From positions 1 to 34,288 of the forward strand of contig NZ_CAJE01000022.1 of assembly GCF_000308215.1 (NCBI RefSeq): a stretch of 34,288 bases of DNA, written 5' to 3'. The notes beneath the pieces were generated by a model. It saw only the letters and a list, made by a program, of their open reading frames with translations. It was not told the DNA's origin and searched no databases. This DNA is from Methanomassiliicoccus luminyensis B10 (GTDB taxonomy: Archaea > Thermoplasmatota > Thermoplasmata > Methanomassiliicoccales > Methanomassiliicoccaceae). Shown here in pieces: positions 19,421 through 25,432 of this stretch; positions within the stretch are counted from its first letter, which is position 1, and every line of letters begins with the position of its first letter. A program made the translations under genes and the position numbers.

Positions 19421-20365
19421 TCACGTGGTGAGCATCTTCATTTCCATCTGGGCCCGGTTGTAGTTCACTTCTGTCACTTTGTAAAGAGTAAGGGTGATGG
19501 TGGTCACTCTGTCCGTCGACGCGCTGGGAGAATCGGATGGTGACAGGTCATAGTCTACGCCATCCCCGACCAGTTTCTTCTCGCTAAGGTAGTCCTTGAG
19601 ATATTGGTGCCACGCCGCGCCGTATACTGTAGTTATGGTCAGCTGCAGCGTGCCACTGCTCCCCGCCCCCCAGGTGTACTTTTGAGAGTCGACATACACC
19701 AGGTCCAGGCTGAACCCCACCGCGTCGGAGCCGGTGACGGATTGGCTCGCTCCGATGAGGTCTATCTCGGTGAAGTCCACGTTGATGTTCCCGCCGACCT
19801 TGCTGATGTCCAGGTTGGGCTTGGCCTTGATGGACTGTCCGTCATCCTGCTTGAGTATGATGGCGCCGTTCTCGTAGCAGATCCATTGCGGCACATAATA
19901 GCGGTTGGGGACGTACAGGTCCGCCCTCCCCCCGCCGGTCGAATTGATGAGAGCGCCGGACACCGGGTCGGTAAATCGGACATTGACCCCGGACGTGGAA
20001 GTTCCTTGAGGAACGTATGACAAGAGGCCCACGGTGGCCGTGGCGAAGAGCGGCACGCCCTCGGAGCCGAGCTTGACGGGGGCGAACATGTTGATGGAAT
20101 AGTCCCCGCTGCCGCCCTGCTGCAGGGTCATGCTGTCCACATTGTTCTTGAGCTGACCGAACTGGTCGATGACCTGGTTCATGTGCGAACGTTCGTTGTC
20201 CATCATCCAGGCCGGCACGTAGGAGTTGGTGATCAGGGCCATGAACGCTATGAACACCATGAGGGCCATGATGGTGCCCACTGTGGACGCCACCCCTTGC
20301 TTGTCCTTCTTCAGAAACGAGGCCCTCTTCGACCTGTTCAGGGCCCTATGTTGCACTGGTCCCAT
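19421..20365 (-). CDS. Type IV pilin-like protein with class III signal peptide, 314 aa
   Basis: First gene of the pilus operon. A basic N-terminus (NRSKRASFLKKDKQG) precedes a 20-residue hydrophobic stretch beginning VASTVGTIMALMVF, the layout of archaeal class III signal peptides processed by a prepilin peptidase, with cleavage likely after Gly24. The rest is a beta-rich extracellular domain (Asn, Ser, Thr and Tyr-rich) with no cysteine cluster. At 314 aa it is larger than typical archaeal major pilins and resembles the larger pilin/archaellin-like proteins of Thermoplasmata, so it may be a minor or tip subunit or an anchoring pilin. No prepilin peptidase is visible in the window. The ATG at 20365 gives the full basic region; the internal GTG codon 20356 is a weak alternative. 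Confidence 0.78.
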   Translation of the reverse strand: MGPVQHRALNRSKRASFLKKDKQGVASTVGTIMALMVFIAFMALITNSYVPAWMMDNERSHMNQVIDQFGQLKNNVDSMTLQQGGSGDYSINMFAPVKLGSEGVPLFATATVGLLSYVPQGTSTSGVNVRFTDPVSGALINSTGGGRADLYVPNRYYVPQWICYENGAIILKQDDGQSIKAKPNLDISKVGGNINVDFTEIDLIGASQSVTGSDAVGFSLDLVYVDSQKYTWGAGSSGTLQLTITTVYGAAWHQYLKDYLSEKKLVGDGVDYDLSPSDSPSASTDRVTTITLTLYKVTEVNYNRAQMEMKMLTT

Positions 20366-20511
20366 TGGCTCAGCTGCTCCCCGATGCTGGGATATGCAAG
20401 TACCGATGGGGTCTTAAAGGCTTCGAGGTAGCTGGCATTAATTCGGAATTTGTATACTAATTCCACATAATTCACCTGGAAGAGGAGCGGGGCGGGGTGG
20501 GTCTGGCGAAA

Positions 20512-20520
20512 GTTTATAAT
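20512..20520 (+). promoter_or_regulatory. TATA box of tRNA-Phe
   Basis: GTTTATAAT ends 27 bases before the first base of the tRNA, the expected archaeal distance. Confidence 0.55.
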
Positions 20521-20546
20521 AGACATGTCCTTTACTCTCTGGCGGA

Positions 20547-20619
20547 GCCGCAGTAACTCAGCTGGGAGAGTGCAAGACTGAAGATCTTGAAGTCGCTGGT
20601 TCAAGTCCGGCCTGCGGCA
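20547..20619 (+). tRNA. tRNA-Phe (anticodon GAA)
   Basis: A 73-base cloverleaf. Acceptor stem GCCGCAG pairs with CTGCGGC, D arm ACTC/GAGT, anticodon stem CAAGA/TCTTG around loop CTGAAGA (anticodon GAA), variable loop AAGTC, T arm GCTGG/CCGGC with loop TTCAAGT, discriminator A. CCA is not encoded and there is no intron. Confidence 0.96.
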
Positions 20620-20649
20620 CTCCTTCTCTAATCTTCTCCGGGGAAACAT

Positions 20650-20658
20650 TGTATAAAC
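20650..20658 (+). promoter_or_regulatory. TATA box for the 143-aa gene
   Basis: TGTATAAAC lies about 30 bases before ATG 20686, predicting an almost leaderless message. Confidence 0.45.
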
Positions 20659-20685
20659 GAGCACCTCATTAGCAGGGGCGGTAAG

Positions 20686-21117
20686 ATGCAGATCACAGGT
20701 TTCGAGACCAGCACCATCGAGGCCAAGAGGTTCTCCCGGGCGGGAGAGCACATCAGCAATATCAGGATCGATCACAACAGCGCGGTGACACAGATCAACC
20801 GGTCCTCCGACCGCGCCGCCACCGTGGAGTTCCGTTTTACCATCAATTACACCGGCATGGGGTACATCAAGATCGAGGGCTCCATTGCCCTTGACGGGGA
20901 AGCGGACCAGCTGATCAACGAGTGGAAGTCCACCGGGTCGATGCCGAACGACACCGCCAACATGGTGCACAACGCCATCGTATCGAACTGCATCCCCACC
21001 GCGTTGCTCATAGCCAGGGACATCCGCCTTCCGCCCCCGTTCCCGCTGCCCCGCATCAACATCGAGAAGAAGGCGGGGCCCGCGCCGAGGAGCCCCTCCG
21101 GGCCCGAGTTCGCGTGA
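20686..21117 (+). CDS. Conserved-looking small protein of unknown function, 143 aa
   Basis: No family named with confidence. The product is soluble and beta-rich: alternating strands (AAKR..., ISNIRIDHNSAV, ATVEFRFTINYTG, YIKIEGSIAL), an acidic helix (DGEADQLINEW) and a C-terminal helix (ANMVHNAIVSNCIPTALLIARD) followed by a Pro-rich tail (LPPPFPLPRINI). The strand-strand-helix pattern recalls SecB-like chaperone folds, which is only an impression. The start is supported by a TATA box about 30 bases upstream and a purine-rich GGGGCGGT. It stands alone between tRNA-Phe and a convergent ATPase gene. Confidence 0.7.
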   Translation: MQITGFETSTIEAKRFSRAGEHISNIRIDHNSAVTQINRSSDRAATVEFRFTINYTGMGYIKIEGSIALDGEADQLINEWKSTGSMPNDTANMVHNAIVSNCIPTALLIARDIRLPPPFPLPRINIEKKAGPAPRSPSGPEFA

Positions 21118-21164
21118 GCTCGCCACTGGGTAATGTTGATAACTATATGCTCAGAAAGGGCTTG

Positions 21165-21181
21165 GCCGCGTTCCTCGCGGC
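21165..21181. terminator. Hairpin between convergent genes
   Basis: GCCGCG (21165-21170) and CGCGGC (21176-21181) form a perfect 6-bp stem with a TTCCT loop. AT-rich sequence (TAATTCATATTTTGATTT) follows it on the plus strand. Confidence 0.45.
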
Positions 21182-21209
21182 TAATTCATATTTTGATTTA
21201 TATGCAGTA

Positions 21210-23015
21210 TTATTTTATATGATCGAGGGCAAAGCTACCGATGCTGAGCCCGTGCCTGGTGGCGTTGTACCGGATGTACGAGCGCGACTGCACGTCGGTG
21301 ATGCCCTTCACCATGAAGAAGGTCTTCAGCTGCTCGATCTTGAAGTCGATCATGCCGTCCATGATGGAGCCGAGCATCTGGATCTCCTGCTCCCCGTGCA
21401 TGCCCTTTTCTATAGTATACATGGTAACTGCGCGGTCCCTCTTGCGGCGCCCGCAGAAGGGGCTCAGGAAGCGGAACGCAGTGTTGGGGTCCGAGTACGC
21501 TATCAGAGTTGATATGGTGCGGAAGGCCAGGCGGTAGTACTCGTGCTTCTCCTTGTACATCTTGGCCACCTCCTCCACCGCGTCCATGATCTGGTCGTGG
21601 GCGGTCGGGACGTCGATGTACGTGGTGTACTTGTCCTGGCTGACGTCGCCCATGCTGCGGGAGTATGAATCGACGTACCTCACCAGGCCGAGGGCCTCGT
21701 ACTCCTCGTACTGGGGTAGGACCAGCTTCATCTCCTCGCGGATGTCGACGGGGGTCTTGTCGGTGGTGACCCAGATGGCCGGGATGCCCTTCTTCAGGCC
21801 TTCGGCGATGAACTGGTTGACCATGGTCTCCTTGCCAACGAAGGGAGGCCCGTACATCAGGATGTTGGACCCGAAGGGGATGCCGCCCAGCAGCAGGTCG
21901 TCCAGGCGGGGGCTGCCGGTCTTCACCTTGGCCGAGTCCGTCTCCAGGGCGATCTCCTGGTCCTTGGTCTTGAGCTCCTCCTCGATGGCCCCCATCTCCC
22001 GCTGGCGGAGCTCGGACTCCTTGCTGCGGAGGAAGTCCTCCTTGGCCTTCAGCTCCTTCTCGCGGCGGTCCACCTCGGACCTGAGCTCTTCCAGGCGCTT
22101 CTTGAGCTCCGCCTCCGCCAACCCTCCGGCGGAGCGCTTGGCCTCCTCCATCCGGCGCTTCTCCTCGGTGATGAGGTTCTCCCTGTAGAGGAGGTCCTCC
22201 TCGCGGCGGGTAAGCTCCTGCTCCTTGTAGCTGACGATCTCCTTGAGGCCCTTCAGCTCGTCATCCTTCTCGGAGATGGTGTCATTGAGGTGGTTCACGG
22301 CATCCTGGAGCTCCAGCGCCCGCCGCTCCTTCTCCTGGGCGTGGCGGAGCTTCTCCTGGACCTCCTTGCTCGCCTCGCTCTTGGACAACTTGGCCAGCTT
22401 TAGCTCGTCCTCCCGGGCCCGCTCCTCCAGGGCCTTGCGCTTAAGGTCGTTCTCCAGCCTCTCCACCGTTCGGGCGAGCTCGTCCTCCCTGAAGCGGTGC
22501 TCCATCTCCTTCTGCGCCAGCTCGGCGTGGTACCGTTGCTCCAGCTCGGAGGTGTCGGGGGCCTTGAGCCCCTTCTCCCTCTCGTTCAGGGCGTTCTCCC
22601 TCTCTCGGAGGGCCGCCTCCCTCTTCTCGAGGTCGGCCGAGGCGTTGGACATCAGCTCCGAGTTGGAGCGGGTAAGCTTCTCCACTTCCTTCCTGAGGCG
22701 GGCGTTCTCCTCCAGAACGGTGTCGATGTCGTCCCCGTTCCCCAGCATCCTGCGGAGCCGGGCCACCTCCTCCTCGCGATCGCGCAATCTCTCCGCGATC
22801 TCGTCATCCAGCTCCTTATCGTCAAGGTTGCGGGAGTAGAACGTGGGCCGGTCCGCGGGGTCCTCCTCGAGCCATGCCGCGAGGGCGGTGCTGCCGGACA
22901 TCCATCCGCGCAGCATATCGTCATGGACGGGAGAGAGCACGGCGACATCGCCGTCTATGGCGTCGTCGGAAGGATCGTTCTCTCCGGTCTTTTTCTTGCG
23001 GGACAAAGGCTGCAC
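21210..23015 (-). CDS. Coiled-coil/RAD55-like fusion ATPase, 601 aa
   Basis: Residues about 65-365 are a long charged coiled coil with Glu/Arg/Lys heptads. Residues about 370-601 are a RAD55/KaiC-like RecA-fold domain, entered by a typical KTGSPRLDDLLLGGIPFGSN segment. Its Walker A is GPPFVGKET: Lys395 is kept but the next residue, normally Thr or Ser, is Glu396. A Walker B-like strand ends in VRYVDSYSRS. The start is GTG 23015; the frame upstream is closed by a TAG with no other start, and a TATA-like GTTAATAGTT lies about 35-45 bases upstream. The altered P-loop suggests weak or no ATP hydrolysis, as in FlaH-type proteins that bind nucleotide for regulation. Proximity to the pilus operon suggests a cytoplasmic partner of the secretion ATPases, which is inferred. 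Confidence 0.83.
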   Translation of the reverse strand: MQPLSRKKKTGENDPSDDAIDGDVAVLSPVHDDMLRGWMSGSTALAAWLEEDPADRPTFYSRNLDDKELDDEIAERLRDREEEVARLRRMLGNGDDIDTVLEENARLRKEVEKLTRSNSELMSNASADLEKREAALRERENALNEREKGLKAPDTSELEQRYHAELAQKEMEHRFREDELARTVERLENDLKRKALEERAREDELKLAKLSKSEASKEVQEKLRHAQEKERRALELQDAVNHLNDTISEKDDELKGLKEIVSYKEQELTRREEDLLYRENLITEEKRRMEEAKRSAGGLAEAELKKRLEELRSEVDRREKELKAKEDFLRSKESELRQREMGAIEEELKTKDQEIALETDSAKVKTGSPRLDDLLLGGIPFGSNILMYGPPFVGKETMVNQFIAEGLKKGIPAIWVTTDKTPVDIREEMKLVLPQYEEYEALGLVRYVDSYSRSMGDVSQDKYTTYIDVPTAHDQIMDAVEEVAKMYKEKHEYYRLAFRTISTLIAYSDPNTAFRFLSPFCGRRKRDRAVTMYTIEKGMHGEQEIQMLGSIMDGMIDFKIEQLKTFFMVKGITDVQSRSYIRYNATRHGLSIGSFALDHIK

Positions 23016-23156
23016 CGGCCTGATGGCCTGCTGAGAGCCGTAAGGGAACTATTAACGATTTCGTCCCCATTGTCAACTATCTGAACAACCTGGCGGGGCG
23101 GAGATGATGGCGCCATGTGGTCCAGCCACTTCTGGGACGGATAGGCGGAGACAAAT

Positions 23157-23166
23157 GGTTATATAC
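23157..23166 (+). promoter_or_regulatory. TATA box for the 56-aa gene
   Basis: GTTATATACC lies about 55 bases before ATG 23218. Confidence 0.5.
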
Positions 23167-23217
23167 CGACATCCTCATTCAATCTGGCGAGTTCAGCTTT
23201 AGCCAGGTGTATTGCTC

Positions 23218-23388
23218 ATGGAGAAACAGATCCACGTCAAGATCGACAAGAAAAGCGACTTGACGCTGCGCGAGGTGCTCAAGAAGATCGAGGAGATCCA
23301 GGCCGAGCACCCTGAACTGGATGTGTTCTTTGACGGCGATATCTACGCCATCTGCAGCCGCCCCCGGGCCGTACCCGCGATAAAGTAA
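23218..23388 (+). CDS. Small acidic/basic protein of unknown function, 56 aa
   Basis: Reads MEKQIHVKIDKKSDLTLREV... and ends in RPRAVPAIK. One beta strand, a long amphipathic helix (LREVLKKIEEIQAEHPE), then strands DVFFDGDIYAICSR. It has its own TATA box, a ribosome site (AGGTG about 10 bases before the ATG) and GC-rich third codon positions, which together make a real gene likely. No family is recognised; the compact beta-alpha-beta pattern would suit a small nucleic-acid- or protein-binding domain. It lies alone, divergent from the coiled-coil ATPase. Confidence 0.75.
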   Translation: MEKQIHVKIDKKSDLTLREVLKKIEEIQAEHPELDVFFDGDIYAICSRPRAVPAIK

Positions 23389-23423
23389 GTATCGATTTTT
23401 CCGTGAAGCGCGCCCGGATATCT

Positions 23424-23430
23424 CTTATAT
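23424..23430 (+). promoter_or_regulatory. TATA box for the DUF531-like gene
   Basis: CTTATAT lies 17-23 bases before ATG 23447 and 23-29 before ATG 23453. The expected start of transcription coincides with the coding start, so the message is probably leaderless. Confidence 0.5.
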
Positions 23431-23446
23431 CTCCTGTCCGGTCCTG

Positions 23447-24019
23447 ATGCCCATGCCCCGCCTGGGCCGGCCCACCATCGCTCTGTACAATTCCTACGAC
23501 CCCAAGAACTTCCGGGAGGCGCACCGCCGCGCCCTCGCCCGCGCCGGACCGCTGGCCCTGGCGTTCGACCTGAACCTGGCGACGTTCGGGTTCCCTTTTC
23601 CACGGGAGCTAGGCACGCCGCAGGAGATCGCCGATTGGGTCGCCACCACCACGTCCATCGGCGAGCACGGCGGGTTTCTCAAAGAGCTTACCGCCAAGGG
23701 CCGTTTCCAGACCTTCGATTACCCCCACAGGGGCTTCCCCCCGCAGCTGGGGGAAGTGGTGCTCACTACCCGGAAGCCGGACCCCGGCAAGAAACGGGAC
23801 GTGGACGAGGTCGTGGCCATGCTGGCGAAGGGGCAGAGCGTGATGATCTTGTTCGGCCTCGGCCCCAAAGGGGCCCCGAAAGAGGTGTTCGAGATGACCC
23901 GCCACCACATGGATATCACGCCGGGAGGGTTCTCTTTGGAGACCTGCACCGCCATGGGAGCGGTGGCGGGAGTCATAGCTTATAAACTGAAGGGATATTA
24001 TCAAAACGTATTATCATAA
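23447..24019 (+). CDS. DUF531-like archaeal protein (SPOUT-type fold suspected), 190 aa
   Basis: Starts with a typical strand-turn signature (IALYNSYDPKNFREAHRRAL), then ALAFDLNLATFGFPFP and a glycine-rich C-terminal half (MILFGLGPKGAPKEVF, then TPGGFSLETCTAMGAVAGVIAY). This pattern matches my recollection of the archaeal DUF531 family, whose C-terminal glycine loops resemble the SPOUT RNA-methyltransferase knot. The substrate is not known to me. The second Met (23453) fits the TATA distance equally well. It is a single-gene unit followed by an AT-rich intergenic region. Confidence is high for a real gene and moderate for the family. Confidence 0.75.
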   Translation: MPMPRLGRPTIALYNSYDPKNFREAHRRALARAGPLALAFDLNLATFGFPFPRELGTPQEIADWVATTTSIGEHGGFLKELTAKGRFQTFDYPHRGFPPQLGEVVLTTRKPDPGKKRDVDEVVAMLAKGQSVMILFGLGPKGAPKEVFEMTRHHMDITPGGFSLETCTAMGAVAGVIAYKLKGYYQNVLS

Positions 24020-24105
24020 TCCTGAATATTGTAAAATATGTATGGCTCGGCCGCCCTGATTGGTATCCAGATGATTTAATAATTAATCCTTTTCTGAAAT
24101 AGGAA

Positions 24106-24115
24106 CTATTATATT
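24106..24115 (+). promoter_or_regulatory. Promoter of the SipW/TasA-like cluster
   Basis: ACTATTATAT, preceded by a purine-rich GAAATAGGA that could be the BRE, lies about 90 bases before the first gene. The AT-rich 24020-24120 region contrasts with most intergenic sequence here. Confidence 0.45.
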
Positions 24116-24147
24116 GAACATCTGTTATCACCCCCAAGACTGAGTCA

Positions 24148-24166
24148 ACTATCGGGATTCGATAGT
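24148..24166. repeat. Inverted repeat in the leader of the SipW/TasA-like cluster
   Basis: ACTATCG and CGATAGT are perfect 7-bp arms with a GGATT loop, about 35 bases after the proposed TATA box and 36 before ATG 24202. It could be an operator for a dimeric regulator or an RNA hairpin in the leader. Confidence 0.5.
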
Positions 24167-24201
24167 CCGATTCACAAACGATCCGCAGGAGGAATCATTT
24201 A

Positions 24202-24840
24202 ATGGAAACGAGAAAAATTGCCATAGGCATATTGGCGATAGGCATAGTCGCGGCCCTCTCGGGCGGCATGATCTACGCCTATTTCACCGATAGTGACAAA
24301 TCCGAAAATAACGAATTTACTGCTGGAAAATTATTTCTGCAGCTTAACGACGGTGTGACCAAGACCGTAACTCCGGCTCTCGGCACTTTTGACAACATGC
24401 AGCCCGGTGATAGTGATACTGGAAGCATTACCGTAAAGAACGCGGGGACCGTCGATGGCTATGTTACCTTTAAATTCAGCGACTTTGGCGAGACAGACGG
24501 TCTTCCCACTGAAGTAGATGGAACAGATCTACCGGATCCTTCAAAGCCGCAAACCCTAGGCGGTAATCTGGGTACCGTAATTACTGTGAAATATGGTGAT
24601 GGCGGAAGCAAGACCGTAGAGTTGGGAGATGACTTTTTTACCACTATAATGGCTGAGATAGAGGATGATGAGTACCACTTTGCCCTGCCTGCCGGTGAAT
24701 CCCTCACAATAGAGATTTCGTGGTCGATAGCTACCTCTGTAGGGAACGAGATCCAAGGGGACTCGCTATCTTTTGATATCGAATTCACGCTGACCCAATC
24801 AACTCATAACTCTCTCCCACCTGAGATCAATTCGTGGTAA
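24202..24840 (+). CDS. TasA/camelysin-like secreted protein with SipW-type signal, 212 aa
   Basis: The N-terminus has a short basic start, a hydrophobic segment (IAIGILAIGIVAALSGGMIYA) and then YFTDSDKSENNEFTAGKL, the hallmark of SipW-dependent signals in TasA, TapA and camelysin. The mature part is a beta-sandwich with the family patterns MQPGDSDTGSITVKNAGTVDGYV and LPAGESLTIEISW, ending in GDSLSFDIEFTLTQS. Members form extracellular matrix fibres or are metallopeptidase-like (M73) surface proteins; no HExxH metal site is visible, so a structural role is more likely. It has the strongest ribosome site in the cluster (AGGAGG, 9 bases before the ATG) and its own promoter, in line with high expression. 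The processing peptidase is the next gene. Confidence 0.85.
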   Translation: METRKIAIGILAIGIVAALSGGMIYAYFTDSDKSENNEFTAGKLFLQLNDGVTKTVTPALGTFDNMQPGDSDTGSITVKNAGTVDGYVTFKFSDFGETDGLPTEVDGTDLPDPSKPQTLGGNLGTVITVKYGDGGSKTVELGDDFFTTIMAEIEDDEYHFALPAGESLTIEISWSIATSVGNEIQGDSLSFDIEFTLTQSTHNSLPPEINSW

Positions 24841-24873
24841 GAGCTTATATGACGGGGCAATCGTGCAGGAAAA

Positions 24874-24893
24874 CCCTTTCCCTTTCCATTTTT
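24874..24893 (+). terminator. Pyrimidine tract between the TasA-like and SipW-like genes
   Basis: CCCTTTCCCTTTCCATTTTT is an almost pure C/T run ending in T5, directly before the AGGAGG of the next gene. It may cause partial termination and so lower peptidase expression relative to the fibre subunit. Confidence 0.35.
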
Positions 24894-24904
24894 AGGAGGA
24901 TCGA

Positions 24905-25432
24905 ATGATGAACAAGAGGCTAAGCCAGCTCGGCACCGTGGTCGTGGTCGTACTGTTAGCGATAGCGCTGACAGGCCTTCTCGCTCCCATATTCGGATAC
25001 CGCCTCGACGTGGTGCAATCTGGAAGCATGGAGCCGAATATCGGGGTCGGCGATCTGGTAATAACGGCTCCAGAGGAGTTCTCCGATATCCGTACAGGCG
25101 ACGTCATATCGTTCCGCTCTCCCGACAACGGAGTGTTGATCTGCCACCGGGTCGTGGGCGTGGATGAGAGCAACAGCACCCTTCAGACAAAGGGCGATGC
25201 CAACGAGGACAACGATCCCTATGTTCTCAAAGAACAGCACGTGGTCGGCAAGGTGGTCGCGAACATCCCGCTGATGGGATATGCGGTCGATTTCCTCAAG
25301 ACCCCCTTCGGGTGGGCCGTCATAATAATGCTCTTCGCGCTGGTCCTGGTTATGGGCAATGACAAAGGCGCCAAGGGCGGGAAGGACAGCGATAGTAGCG
25401 CTGTCGAAACCACAAAGAAGGACGATGCATGA
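24905..25432 (+). CDS. SipW-like (ER/archaeal-type) signal peptidase I, 175 aa
   Basis: Membrane serine protease that removes signal peptides outside the membrane. An N-terminal span (about 11-30) is followed by box B with the catalytic serine (SGSMEPNI, Ser41), box D with His81 in place of bacterial Lys (GVLICHRVVG), and box E with Asp98/Asp104 (TKGDANEDND). The Ser-His type is that of archaeal, ER and Bacillus SipW peptidases. A second span (about 138-158) precedes a charged cytoplasmic tail. Two adjacent ATG codons (24905, 24908) both fit the AGGAGG site. Its position between two genes with SipW-type signals makes them its likely substrates. The stop overlaps the next start by ATGA, so the downstream gene is translationally coupled. 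Confidence 0.92.
   Translation: MMNKRLSQLGTVVVVVLLAIALTGLLAPIFGYRLDVVQSGSMEPNIGVGDLVITAPEEFSDIRTGDVISFRSPDNGVLICHRVVGVDESNSTLQTKGDANEDNDPYVLKEQHVVGKVVANIPLMGYAVDFLKTPFGWAVIIMLFALVLVMGNDKGAKGGKDSDSSAVETTKKDDA

Noticed and set aside
17741-19543. 600-codon plus-strand frame opposite ATPase A
   Set aside because: Same reasoning: it mirrors a well-conserved ATPase gene and shows no recognisable protein features.
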